Of a DNA stretch of 64,000 nt, positions 46,274-56,034 are shown one piece after another. How positions within the stretch are numbered: position 1 is the stretch's first letter; the number at the start of each line of letters is the position of its first letter. Where the stretch lies: positions 124,001 to 188,000 of the forward strand of contig NZ_JACZCR010000027.1 in assembly GCF_014904735.1 (NCBI RefSeq), read 5' to 3'. The position numbers and the translations under genes are program-made. Under the pieces are notes generated by a model. It was not told the origin of the DNA and did no database searches. It saw nothing but the letters and a program-made list of their open reading frames with translations. Source of the DNA: Microbulbifer hainanensis (lineage in GTDB: Bacteria > Pseudomonadota > Gammaproteobacteria > Pseudomonadales > Cellvibrionaceae).

Positions 46274-47101
46274 ATGGCACTAAATAAGCGCACGGCATTT
46301 TTCATTTCCGACGGTACCGGCCTGACGGTAGAAGCGATCGGTCACAGCCTGCTAGCCCAGTTTCGCGACCAGCATGTCGAGCAGGTCACCCTGCCCTACG
46401 TGGACTCCAGGGAAAAAGTCCACCAGGTACTGCAGCGCATCGAAAAGTCGGCAAATGAATCCGGGATGCAGCCGATCATCATCACCAGTATCGTCTCGAA
46501 CCAGATCCGGCGGGAACTGCACCAGAGCTCCGCGTTGATGCTCGACGTCTTCGAGAGCTACCTTACCCCGCTGGCAAACCTGTTCGGTACAGATCCCGCA
46601 CAGTCAGTAAACGTCTCCCATGGCATTGCTGACGATCGCCGCTACAGTGACCGCATTGAAGCCGTGCATTTTGCGATGGATAACGACGACGGTCGCCGCG
46701 TGCGCGAATTCGAGCGCGCCGACATCATACTTGTGGGCGTTTCACGCTCGGGTAAAACCCCTACCTGTCTTTACCTGGCATTACAGTTCGGGTTGCGGGC
46801 CGCCAATTACCCGATCACTGAAGAGGATATGGACTCCACCGCGCTGCCAAAAATCCTGCGACCCTATCGCAACAAACTGTTCGGATTGACGATCGACCCC
46901 CGCCGTCTGATGAGCATCCGGCAGGAGCGCCGCGCCAATAGCCGCTACGCTTCTATGGAGCAGTGTGAGTTTGAAGTGCGACAGGTAGAACAGATGCTGC
47001 GGCGAGCGCAGGTGCCCTTCCTCAATGCCACACAACTTTCCGTGGAGGAATTGGCCACCCGATTGATGTCCCAAGCTGGTATTGAGCGGAGAATCGAGTA
47101 A
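46274..47101 (+). CDS. ppsR: PEP synthase regulatory protein (bifunctional kinase/phosphorylase)
   Basis: PpsR (DUF299) phosphorylates PpsA with ADP when pyruvate is low and removes the phosphate again with inorganic phosphate. The 275-residue protein has the P-loop GVSRSGKT (155-162) and the FFISDGTGLTVEAIGHSLL start typical of the family (E. coli 277). It is divergent from its target ppsA, separated by 186 bases. Confidence 0.96.
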   Translation: MALNKRTAFFISDGTGLTVEAIGHSLLAQFRDQHVEQVTLPYVDSREKVHQVLQRIEKSANESGMQPIIITSIVSNQIRRELHQSSALMLDVFESYLTPLANLFGTDPAQSVNVSHGIADDRRYSDRIEAVHFAMDNDDGRRVREFERADIILVGVSRSGKTPTCLYLALQFGLRAANYPITEEDMDSTALPKILRPYRNKLFGLTIDPRRLMSIRQERRANSRYASMEQCEFEVRQVEQMLRRAQVPFLNATQLSVEELATRLMSQAGIERRIE

Positions 47102-47178
47102 AGTAGCCGCCTTTTTGCGGTCCGGCTCGCGGTACCGCGCTCGCAGCGGTCCGTAGCGAAGAGGCAGTTTCACTCAAT

Positions 47179-48510
47179 ATGCAGATCGTCTCCCTGCCCT
47201 ATTCCATTAATACACCGGTGGCCTTCCAGGCGATCGCAGATATGCCCGCCCCCGTGTGGCTGGACAGCGGCCAGCCCCTGGCCCCCGGCGGGCGCTTCGA
47301 CATCATCAGCGCCGATCCCATTGAGACACTATCGCTGGCCGCCGATGCGGAAGACCCGTTCGCGCAACTCGACGATCTGTTGTGTGAACTGTGCCCGCAG
47401 GACTTCGATGCCCAGCTGCCCTTCAGTGGCGGCGCCATCGGTTATGCGGGCTATGAACTGGGAATGTCCGGGAATTTTCTGCCCGCTGACACGCGCCCGA
47501 CCGGCCTGCCCGCCGGTTTCTTTGGACTGTACAGCTGGGCACTGATCGTCGATCACCAGCTGCGCGCCAGCCACCTCGTGTTTCATCCGGCCTGTACGCA
47601 GCACCAGAAACGCGATCTGGTAGCGCGCTTTACCGCGGTGCGCTGGCAGACTGAGCCCCGCTGCGGCAAGTTCTCGCTGCACGAACCGTTTGCCCACGAA
47701 TTGACCGAAGCCGATTACTGCGCTTCGGTTGAAAAAGTACTGGCCTATATCAGGGCCGGCGATATCTACCAGGCCAATTTCACCCAGCGCTTTCACGCGC
47801 CCTGCGAGGGCGACGCGTTAACCGCCTACCTGGCACTGCGCAAACGCGCCGCCGGACCGTTTTCCGCCTATCTCGACCTGCCTCAGGGACAGCTGTTGAG
47901 CCTGTCTCCCGAACGCTTTATCCGCGCTGACGGCGGCAGCCTGCAGACCGAGCCCATCAAGGGCACCGCCCCCCGTTCCGCTGATCCCGATACCGACGCC
48001 CGCGCTGCCGAAGCACTACAGCAGAGCGCCAAGGATCGGGCGGAAAACCTGATGATCGTGGATCTGCTGCGCAATGATTTCGGCAAGCTGTGTCGGCACG
48101 GATCCGTACGTGTCCCACGACTGTTTGAACTGGCCTCCTTCGCCAACGTGCATCATCTGGTGAGCACGATAACCGGCGAGCTGGACGACGATCACAGTTT
48201 CGCCGAACTGCTGGCGGCCTGCTTTCCCGGCGGCTCCATTACCGGGGCGCCAAAACGCCGCGCCATGCAGATAATCCGCGAGCTGGAGCGGAGCCCCCGG
48301 GGCGTCTACTGCGGCAGCGTGGGCTACATCAGCAGCTGCGGGCGCGCGGATACCAATATCGCCATTCGTACGCTCACGGTGGCCGAAGGCCATATGACCT
48401 GTGCTGCCGGCGGAGGTATTGTGGCGGACTCCAGCCCCGCAGCGGAGCACGAAGAGTGCCTGAGCAAGGTGCGCTTGCTGCTTGAAACCGCGGAGCAGTT
48501 CCTCGCCTGA
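47179..48510 (+). CDS. pabB: Aminodeoxychorismate synthase component I
   Basis: PabB uses chorismate and ammonia to form 4-amino-4-deoxychorismate for folate synthesis. The 443-residue protein (E. coli 453) has the C-terminal chorismate-binding motifs TEPIKGTAPRS (258-268, catalytic Lys261 as in PabB rather than the Ala of anthranilate synthase), RAENLMIVDLLRNDFGKLC, and GSITGAPKRRAMQIIRELE. The N-terminal part is the TrpE/PabB-like fold. It lies 77 bases downstream of ppsR, same strand. Confidence 0.94.
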   Translation: MQIVSLPYSINTPVAFQAIADMPAPVWLDSGQPLAPGGRFDIISADPIETLSLAADAEDPFAQLDDLLCELCPQDFDAQLPFSGGAIGYAGYELGMSGNFLPADTRPTGLPAGFFGLYSWALIVDHQLRASHLVFHPACTQHQKRDLVARFTAVRWQTEPRCGKFSLHEPFAHELTEADYCASVEKVLAYIRAGDIYQANFTQRFHAPCEGDALTAYLALRKRAAGPFSAYLDLPQGQLLSLSPERFIRADGGSLQTEPIKGTAPRSADPDTDARAAEALQQSAKDRAENLMIVDLLRNDFGKLCRHGSVRVPRLFELASFANVHHLVSTITGELDDDHSFAELLAACFPGGSITGAPKRRAMQIIRELERSPRGVYCGSVGYISSCGRADTNIAIRTLTVAEGHMTCAAGGGIVADSSPAAEHEECLSKVRLLLETAEQFLA

Positions 48511-48685
48511 GAGACGACGTTCACCGATCGGCAAAGCCAGGTCTCGAGTAGACTAAAAGTTATAAAACTATCCACTATTGATATTTCAAAGTTATTAGCG
48601 CTTTTGCTAGATTCTCCGTCATACGCCGCATTCCACCATAAGTGGCTTAATGCGCAGGCTGGATTCTCTGAGAAAGGAAGTGGAT

Positions 48686-48967
48686 GTGAAGATTACGCTG
48701 GTCAAAAAAGTGCTTGCTGATGGCTCGCCCTGCGCCAAGTGCAATGATGTGCAGGAAAAGCTCGAGCAAAACGATCAGCTGCAATTTATTGACAGGACCG
48801 TAATTGCCGATGTGCGCGATCCGCAGAGCGAAGGGCTTGAATTGGCGCGAAAATACAATGTGGAGCGGGCACCGTTTTTTATTGTTGAAGAAGACGGTAC
48901 TGAGCCAGTGATTTTCACCGTGTATTTCAAATTTGCCAAGGAAGTACTACAGGCCAAAGCATCCTGA
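48686..48967 (+). CDS. Small thioredoxin-fold protein with CxxC (CAKC)
   Basis: From the GTG at 48686 (Shine-Dalgarno AAGGAAG just before) the product is 93 residues. It has a CAKC motif (PCAKC near residue 20), a short helix-rich middle and the RAPFFIVEEDG strand with the cis-proline-like position, a thioredoxin/glutaredoxin fold without other domains. An open frame starts 12 codons earlier at 48650. It is followed by a bidirectional terminator and faces cysB. A role in sulfur metabolism is suggested by that neighbour only; the function is not known. Confidence 0.75.
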   Translation: MKITLVKKVLADGSPCAKCNDVQEKLEQNDQLQFIDRTVIADVRDPQSEGLELARKYNVERAPFFIVEEDGTEPVIFTVYFKFAKEVLQAKAS

Positions 48968-49004
48968 TGCCCCGGAAGACAATGTCAGCAGGTGTATAAA
49001 AAAA

Positions 49005-49028
49005 CGCGGCTCTCGGCCGCTTTTTTTT
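49005..49028. terminator. Bidirectional terminator between the CAKC protein and cysB
   Basis: GCGGC / GCCGC around TCTCG is followed by at least eight T residues on the plus strand, and preceded by seven A residues, giving T-runs in both directions. Confidence 0.85.
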
Positions 49029-49046
49029 GTTGAACTCACTTCGCCG

Positions 49047-50024
<978 letters not shown>

Positions 50025-50209
50025 CTAGCGTTCCCTTGCCTGCAGACTCAACCCCGCTGCGGCTCCCCGATAGTTATAAAAACCGTCTAAGTTTATGCGA
50101 GAAAAGAATAGCAGCCAAAAGCGACCGGAGCCAACTGCGGGAGAATATTTTCGTGTGGCGAGTTCACACTTGGAGCCACGCTCTGCCCAATTAGAGCAAA
50201 TGAGCGCTC

Positions 50210-51112
50210 TCAGGCTTCCTGATTGGCGATACCGTGGGGAACATGGCCTGTGGCGACGTGCTCCGCCGCGGATGCACAGTGATTTGGCTGATCGTCGAAG
50301 AAAACATCGGCGCCGAAGGCTCGCAGGAACTCTCCCTTGGGCAGGCCGCCGAGAAATACCGACTCGTCGATGCGCACATTCCAGGCGCGCAGCGTGCGGA
50401 TGACCCGCTCGTGAGCGGGTGCCGATCGCGCGGTGACGAGTGCTGTTCGAATCGGACAGCTGTCGGCCTTGAACTCCGACTGCAACCGCTGCAGGGCCTC
50501 GAGAAAGCCCTTGAAGGGCCCACCGCCCAGGGGCTGTTGTGCTGACGCCCGTTCGGACGCGGCAAAGGCGGCGAGACCATCCCGCTTGAAAATCTGCTCT
50601 GCCTCGTCGGAAAAAATCACCGCATCGCCATCGAAGGCAAAGCGCAGGGTGTCGTCCGCGTGGCGCTGGCTGCCGCCCGCAACCAGCGTGGCGGCGGCGA
50701 TGCCCTGCTCCAGTGCCCGACGAACGTCGCGGCCGTCGGTAGAGAGAAACAGATGGCAGCCAAACGGCGCGATATAGCGATAGGGGCTTTCACCGTTACA
50801 AAAAGCCGCGCGGGTGATATTGAGGCCGTAATGCTCGATGGAATTGAACACACGCAGGCCGGTGTCGGCGCTGTTGCGTGACAACAGAATCACCTCCACA
50901 CGGGGTTCACCTTCGAGGCGCTCGTTGATCTGCAGGAATTTTTCCACCAGCGGGAAGGCATCGCCCTTTTCCAGCACGTCGTTCTCATGAGCTATCTGGT
51001 AGTCCGAGAAAGCATCCAGCCCCTGCTCCTCAAACACCCGGTGACTGTCCTGCAGGTTGAACAACGCACGGGACGAGATCGCGATAACAAGCTTGTCGGA
51101 CAATTGCGGCAT
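50210..51112 (-). CDS. 5'-nucleotidase (cytosolic, NT5C1-like family)
   Basis: The 300-residue protein resembles the 5'-nucleotidase family related to mammalian cytosolic NT5C1A. The core segments LVIAISSRALFNLQDSHRVF (N-terminal), VEVILLSRNSADTGLRVFNS and FDGDAVIFSDEAEQIF match the family pattern, with acidic DGDAVIFSDE as the HAD-like metal-binding motif. It hydrolyses nucleoside monophosphates. It starts with a 1-base overlap of the TetR stop (TGATG), so the two genes are co-translated. Confidence 0.85.
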   Translation of the reverse strand: MPQLSDKLVIAISSRALFNLQDSHRVFEEQGLDAFSDYQIAHENDVLEKGDAFPLVEKFLQINERLEGEPRVEVILLSRNSADTGLRVFNSIEHYGLNITRAAFCNGESPYRYIAPFGCHLFLSTDGRDVRRALEQGIAAATLVAGGSQRHADDTLRFAFDGDAVIFSDEAEQIFKRDGLAAFAASERASAQQPLGGGPFKGFLEALQRLQSEFKADSCPIRTALVTARSAPAHERVIRTLRAWNVRIDESVFLGGLPKGEFLRAFGADVFFDDQPNHCASAAEHVATGHVPHGIANQEA

Positions 51113-51792
51113 CAGGGAGCCTCCACGTCATCGAGGTCGCCGGGACGGGATTCGTTGCGGTGGGCGTCGAGCATAGTCAGCAGCATCTGCTGCAGGTCGG
51201 CCTGGGTCCGCTGCGAGCGCACGCCCCGCTGGTTCACGATGACGAGGAAAATAGCGTGACAGGTCTCGAGCGTGGCACGGGCCAGGCGGTTCATTTCATT
51301 CGGGGGACAGAGAAAGCCGAGCCGCTGAAACATACCGGTAAGGTGGGTAATGATCAGTTCATCGTGGCGCTCGTCCAGTTCATGGAGTTCGGGAATGCCC
51401 CACATCGCCTGCACCAGTGGCAACAGGCCGCGCTGCTCCCGGTAGACGGCCAGCAGGCACTCGATGAGCTCGGCAACGAAACCATCAAGCGCCATGTCCT
51501 CCAGGTTGCGCTGCTCCAACTCCTCCAGTGCTGCGGTCATGCTCGCCAGCCACTGCTCTCCCATGGCATAGAGAATGGCGTGCTTGTTGGGAAAGTAGTG
51601 ATAGAGAGAGCCCACAGAAACGCCAAGCTCCTTGGCGATCAGAATTGTGGTCAGGTCATTGAGCCCCACTTCTTCGAGCAACCGGCCAGTGGTATCGAGA
51701 ATCTGCCGGGTACGCTCCCGGGCGCGGGCCTGAACCGGCTCGCGGCGCGGTGTCAGCTGGCTTTTACGTTTGCGCTGTTCCAGATTGGACAA
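51112..51792 (-). CDS. TetR-family transcriptional regulator
   Basis: The 226-residue protein has an N-terminal TetR HTH (ARERTRQILDTTGRLLEEVGLNDLTTILIAKELGVSVGSLYHYFPNKHAIL) and a C-terminal ligand domain with no recognised ligand. Its stop overlaps the 5'-nucleotidase start by one base (TGATG). This is a two-gene unit downstream of no other same-strand gene; it may regulate itself and the nucleotidase. Confidence 0.92.
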   Translation of the reverse strand: MSNLEQRKRKSQLTPRREPVQARARERTRQILDTTGRLLEEVGLNDLTTILIAKELGVSVGSLYHYFPNKHAILYAMGEQWLASMTAALEELEQRNLEDMALDGFVAELIECLLAVYREQRGLLPLVQAMWGIPELHELDERHDELIITHLTGMFQRLGFLCPPNEMNRLARATLETCHAIFLVIVNQRGVRSQRTQADLQQMLLTMLDAHRNESRPGDLDDVEAP

Positions 51793-51875
51793 GATGCTTT
51801 TCCTTTTCTCGGTTGCCCGCAGTTTACCACCAATTTCAAGCCATTATCGCGCCCGGGGTTGCTCCCGTAAAAACG

Positions 51876-51902
51876 AAAAACCGGCGCAATGCGCCGGTTT
51901 TT
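51876..51902. terminator. Terminator after the TonB receptor gene
   Basis: AAAAACCGGCGC (51876-51887) and GCGCCGGTTTTT (51891-51902) form a perfect stem with a 3-nt loop. Placed 28 bases after the TonB receptor stop on the minus strand and upstream of tetR, it isolates the two units. Confidence 0.9.
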
Positions 51903-51930
51903 CGTTCATCCTGTGAGAGATGAGAAACAA

Positions 51931-54264
51931 TCAGAAGCGATAGTCGAGGTTCACACCCACTACGCGGCCCCGCGACGGGTCGGTCTTGGTTGCCGGGAGG
52001 TTGTACAGCGCCTCAGCATAGCCCCAGTGGTAGTACTCTTCGTTCAGCAGGTTTTCGGCGTAGATGCCGGCGGTCCAGCTTTCGTCCGGTGCGGTCAGCG
52101 CCAGACGCACGTTGGCGACACTGCGGCTGTCCAGCTTCACGGCTTCGGTGTTTTCCAGGTCGGAGAACTGCTCGCCAGTGTAGGTGTATTCCGCGGTGTA
52201 GGTGATTTCACCCAGACCAGTCGGCTGGTGGTAGGTCAACGCACTGGAGGAGGAGAAATTCGGCGAGAAAGCCATTTCATTGCCATTGCAGTCTTCACAG
52301 AACTCTTCCGGTGCGCCGGTGAACTTGGTACCCAACCAGGACAGGCCCCAGTACAGATCCAGGTTATCTGTGATTAGCCAGCGGGCATCTACTTCCAGGC
52401 CGTGCCCCTTTGATTCACCCACATTGCGGGTGATCGCCGCGGCCCCCACCCAGAAGGCTTGCTGCATATTATCGTAGGTGTACTGGAAGGCCGCCGCGTT
52501 GATCGCAAGGCGGTTATCCAGCAGACGCGCCTTCACACCGAGTTCGTAGGACAGAACATTCTCTTCGTCGAACTTGCTCGGCTCAGCGTTGCTGGCGTCC
52601 ACCTCGTAACCGTGGTCGTCGAGCCATGCGTACTGGCTGTCCTCGTCAGTGCCGTAGGCCGGATCGGTGATGTGGTAGGACAGATAGTCGAAACCGCCGG
52701 ACTTGTAGCCGGTGGCCACGCTTCCGTACACGGTGACGGCCTCGCTGAGGTCGTGATTCAGGGTGACGCGACCGGAGACGTTGCTCCAGGTGTTATCACC
52801 GGTGATCGGACCATCGGTATACATGGCCTGGTAGTTCCAGCCCCCGGTCCAGGTGTCCGGCCACGGGGAGTCGACGGAATACTTCTTGGTATCCTCGGTG
52901 TAGCGCACGCCGAGGCCGAGGCTGGTGGCTTCGCTCAGGTCGAATGTGGTGTTCGCGAACACACCCCAGCCGCTGAATTTACCCACGGTGTTGGCAGCTT
53001 CGATGGACAGTTTGCCCGGGGCGTATTCCCAGGGGTCACCCTCGAAGCCGAAGAACTCGTCAATCGCATCTTGCGGCAGACTGGCACAAGTGTCGAAGGT
53101 ACCGATACCCTCTTCCCACTCGTCGGCGTAGATGCCGTCACAGATGAAATCTTCGTTATCGATACCCGCCAGGTCCGCGTCGATGTCTTCCTTGTAGTAG
53201 GAAGCACCCAGCACGTAGTTGAACATGCCGCTGTTGTTGGACGTCAGACGGAATTCCTGGCTGAAGAAATCACCGGTCTGGTCGCGCGTATAGGTATCGA
53301 CCGGATTGGCGGTACCGTCGAAGTCCTCGGCGTAGGTGTAGTTGTGGGTCTTGTAGCCGGTGATGGAAGACAGCGTGGTGCCGCTGGCCAGGTCGTGCTC
53401 AATGGTCAGGATGGCATCGCCGATTTCGGACTCATCTTTACCCTGGGCGTCGTTGTACACCTGGTCGTAGGCGCCCTTGGTATCCAGTGCACGGTAGATG
53501 GTGCCGTCGCCTTCGCGGTCCTCGTACTGGGCAACCAGGGTCACGGTGGTGTCCTGCATGCCGCTGTAGACCGCCGTCATACGCATGGCGTTGTCTTCGC
53601 TGGCACCGAGGTCGCGACCGCCAGCAAGGTTCTCGATGTTGCCGTCTTCCTTGTCGTGGTAGGTGGCGATACGCACTGCGAGGTTCTCGGTGACCGGCAG
53701 ATCGACTGCGCCCTGGAAGTTTTCCCGGCCCAGCTGCCCGGCACCGACGGAAATGTCGCCACCGAAAGTGTCGCCCGGCTTGCGGGAGACCATGGAAATG
53801 GCGCCGGAAGCGGTGTTGCGGCCGAACAGGGTGCCCTGCGGCCCCTTGACCACTTCGACCCGCTCCATGTCATACATGCTCGGCGTGGCGCCGGTACGGC
53901 TCTGGTAGACGCCATCGAGGAAGACGCCCAGGGCCGGGTCGCTGCCGGTACCGAAGCTGTTGTTGTTGACGCCGCGCACGGAGACGGAATCGAAGAAGGA
54001 ATCGTTGGTCTCGCCGGAAATACCCGGGGTCATCGAGAACAGGTCTTTAAAACCGCTCATGTTGCGGTCTTTGAGGGTGTCGCCGGTAAAGGCGCTCACC
54101 GCCATCGGTACGTCCTTCAGTGACTCCGCACGCATCTGTGCGGTTACCGTCACCTCTTCGATCTCCGCCGCTGACGCGCCGGTGCTTACCGCGATGACAA
54201 CAGCACCGATGGCCGAAGCCAGCACGTGCTTGTGGTTGTTGTGTGGTCTCTCTGTAACAGGCAT
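51931..54264 (-). CDS. TonB-dependent outer-membrane receptor
   Basis: The protein has 777 residues from the ATG at 54264 (Shine-Dalgarno GGGGA upstream; the in-frame ATG at 54279 adds five residues). A signal sequence (HVLASAIGAVVIAVSTGASA) is followed by EEVTVTAQ, a TonB-box-like element, an N-terminal plug (residues about 45-160; SVRGVNNNSFGTGSDPALGVF, RVEVVKGPQGTLFGRNTASGAI) and a beta-barrel ending in the C-terminal aromatic ...GVNLDYRF. It imports an unknown large substrate. It lies 170 bases downstream of the PuuB-like gene on the same strand. Confidence 0.93.
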   Translation of the reverse strand: MPVTERPHNNHKHVLASAIGAVVIAVSTGASAAEIEEVTVTAQMRAESLKDVPMAVSAFTGDTLKDRNMSGFKDLFSMTPGISGETNDSFFDSVSVRGVNNNSFGTGSDPALGVFLDGVYQSRTGATPSMYDMERVEVVKGPQGTLFGRNTASGAISMVSRKPGDTFGGDISVGAGQLGRENFQGAVDLPVTENLAVRIATYHDKEDGNIENLAGGRDLGASEDNAMRMTAVYSGMQDTTVTLVAQYEDREGDGTIYRALDTKGAYDQVYNDAQGKDESEIGDAILTIEHDLASGTTLSSITGYKTHNYTYAEDFDGTANPVDTYTRDQTGDFFSQEFRLTSNNSGMFNYVLGASYYKEDIDADLAGIDNEDFICDGIYADEWEEGIGTFDTCASLPQDAIDEFFGFEGDPWEYAPGKLSIEAANTVGKFSGWGVFANTTFDLSEATSLGLGVRYTEDTKKYSVDSPWPDTWTGGWNYQAMYTDGPITGDNTWSNVSGRVTLNHDLSEAVTVYGSVATGYKSGGFDYLSYHITDPAYGTDEDSQYAWLDDHGYEVDASNAEPSKFDEENVLSYELGVKARLLDNRLAINAAAFQYTYDNMQQAFWVGAAAITRNVGESKGHGLEVDARWLITDNLDLYWGLSWLGTKFTGAPEEFCEDCNGNEMAFSPNFSSSSALTYHQPTGLGEITYTAEYTYTGEQFSDLENTEAVKLDSRSVANVRLALTAPDESWTAGIYAENLLNEEYYHWGYAEALYNLPATKTDPSRGRVVGVNLDYRF

Positions 54265-54434
54265 GGTCGTCCCCGTCATTTTTGTTATTCAGGGTTTGCG
54301 CATCCGATACCGCCGATGGCTGCACCCAAGCGATTGAACTTGAAGGTCTGTTATCCCACAAACCGAATGATTATTCAAATTCGAAATGCTGCTCCTACAC
54401 AGTGCATGGCTGTGCCCGATTCTGATGCAGTCGA

Positions 54435-55742
54435 TCAGCTACCGAGCTTGTCCATGAGGCTGTAATAGAGCATTCCTGTCACCAACCCTGGCCAGCGCAG
54501 CAGTGTGCCACCGGGAAAGGTAGGTGTTGGAATTTGCGCCAGTATATCAAAACGCTCTTCTGTACCAGCCACCACCTCTGCAATTAATTTGCCAGCGAAA
54601 GTGGCCGTCGGAACACCGTGGCCGGAATAGCCCTGGCTGTAGTACACGTTTGGCTCCAGACGCCCCATATGCGGCATCCGGTTTAGCGTAATCGCCAGTG
54701 TGCCGCCCCAGCCGTAGTCGATTCGGGTATCGGCGAGCTGCGGATAGACCTCCAACATGTACTTCTTAACAAAGCTGCGGATATCCTGCGGGAAGCGCGA
54801 TGTATAGTTCTCGCCGCCACCGAAGATCAGGCGGTTGTCCCCGGAAAGCTTCCAGTAATTGATGACGAACAGGGTATCCTGCAGGGCGAAGTCGTTGGCA
54901 ATCAGCTCATGGGCCAACGCCTCAGGCAGCGGCTCGGTCGCGAGCACGAAATTGTTGATGGGCATAATCTTGCCCGCCATGCGCGGTTCCAGGTTGCCCA
55001 GGTATCCGTTACAGGCCAGCACGACATTCTTAGCGCGCACCTGCCCTGCCGAAGTCTCCACAACACAAGGAGCACCTCCTCGATAGCTGGTGACCCTGCT
55101 GTGCTCAAAGAACTGTACGCCGGCCGCTGCAGCCGCATCGGCGAGCCCCAGGGCGTAGTTGAGCGGGTGCAGATGCAGCGATCCGTTATCGACCTGCGCA
55201 CCAAAATAGCGCTCGGAGCCCACCAGCGCCCTGGCCTCTTCCTCTCCGATATACTCCATCTGGTCGTAGCCATAGCGCTTGTTGAGCAGCTCTACCTCGG
55301 CTTTCAAGTCCTCGTTGTGGCTGCGTTTAGCCGCGAGATGCATGATGCCGCGCTTCATATCGCATTGGATATTGTGCTTGGTGATCAGGTCCTCGACGGT
55401 CCTGACCGCCTCAACACCCATATCCCAGAGCTGTTTCGCAGTATCGAAGCCGAGCATTTTTTCCAGGTCTTCCTGGCCTTTGCGCTGCCCGACACCGACA
55501 TGCCCGCCATTGCGACCGGATGCGCCCCAGGCGACCCTTTCCGCCTCTAGCACCACAACCTTGTAGCCGCGCTCGGCCAGGTGCAGCGCTGAAGACAGGC
55601 CGGTATAGCCGGCGCCGATAATGCACACATCGGCTTCCACTGTACCTTCCAGCGCCGGATAGACGGGCGCAGGGTTGGCACTGGCGGCGTAGTAGGAATC
55701 GGTGTGTCCGATCAATTTGTTCACTGTACCGGTGGCGGTCAT
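54435..55742 (-). CDS. puuB: FAD-dependent oxidoreductase, PuuB-like
   Basis: The 435-residue DAO-type flavoenzyme has the N-terminal FAD motif VEADVCIIGAGYTGLSSALHLAERG (about 34-58) and conserved LEAERVAWGASGRNGG and YSQGYSGHGVPTATFAGKLI segments. The best match by pattern is gamma-glutamylputrescine oxidoreductase PuuB (E. coli 426), which oxidises gamma-glutamylputrescine in polyamine catabolism. It is divergent from a glutamine-synthetase-like PuuA homolog, supporting the pathway. A sarcosine- or other amine-oxidising role remains possible. Confidence 0.88.
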   Translation of the reverse strand: MTATGTVNKLIGHTDSYYAASANPAPVYPALEGTVEADVCIIGAGYTGLSSALHLAERGYKVVVLEAERVAWGASGRNGGHVGVGQRKGQEDLEKMLGFDTAKQLWDMGVEAVRTVEDLITKHNIQCDMKRGIMHLAAKRSHNEDLKAEVELLNKRYGYDQMEYIGEEEARALVGSERYFGAQVDNGSLHLHPLNYALGLADAAAAAGVQFFEHSRVTSYRGGAPCVVETSAGQVRAKNVVLACNGYLGNLEPRMAGKIMPINNFVLATEPLPEALAHELIANDFALQDTLFVINYWKLSGDNRLIFGGGENYTSRFPQDIRSFVKKYMLEVYPQLADTRIDYGWGGTLAITLNRMPHMGRLEPNVYYSQGYSGHGVPTATFAGKLIAEVVAGTEERFDILAQIPTPTFPGGTLLRWPGLVTGMLYYSLMDKLGS

Positions 55743-55808
55743 AGATACGTCTCCAAGCTAGGCTTCGGCAACCCGGCCTCCCGGGTAGCCCGCCGGCAAT
55801 TCGGCAAA

Positions 55809-55850
55809 AACCGAACAATCATTCAATTTATATTGAATAATAATTCGGTT
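55809..55850. promoter_or_regulatory. 42-bp inverted repeat, candidate operator between puuB- and puuA-like genes
   Basis: AACCGAACAATCATTCAAT (55809-55827) and the right arm 55832-55850 (reverse complement AACCGAATTATTATTCAAT) match at 16 of 19 positions around a 4-nt spacer TTAT. It lies in the 292-base divergent region, about 66 bases from the puuB-like start. The E. coli PuuR box is different, so the binding protein is unknown. Length and symmetry fit a dimeric repressor site. Confidence 0.6.
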
Positions 55851-55870
55851 TCTTGTCATAATCAAAGCCT

Positions 55871-55895
55871 GCGAACGAAAAACTGGTTCGTTCGC
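55871..55895. promoter_or_regulatory. Second inverted repeat in the same divergent region
   Basis: GCGAACGAA (55871-55879) and TTCGTTCGC (55887-55895) are perfect 9-bp arms around a 7-nt loop. It lies 20 bases to the right of the first inverted repeat, and no T-run follows. It may be another operator, or an RNA hairpin in the leader of the puuA-like gene. Confidence 0.45.
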
Positions 55896-56034
55896 ACTTT
55901 TGCCCGGCACAGCCTCGGCAATTTCTGGGCTTTCCCGCCCCTAAATGTACGACGGCGCCATCTCTCCACTGGAGACTCCGGGCGTATACTAATGCAACCC
56001 AACACGGGGCAGATCATTTCGATCAAGGTGCAAA

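Noticed and set aside
52459-54123. 554-codon frame antisense to the TonB receptor gene
   Set aside because: Shadow of the receptor gene; low-complexity Val/Gly/Ala composition and no family motifs.
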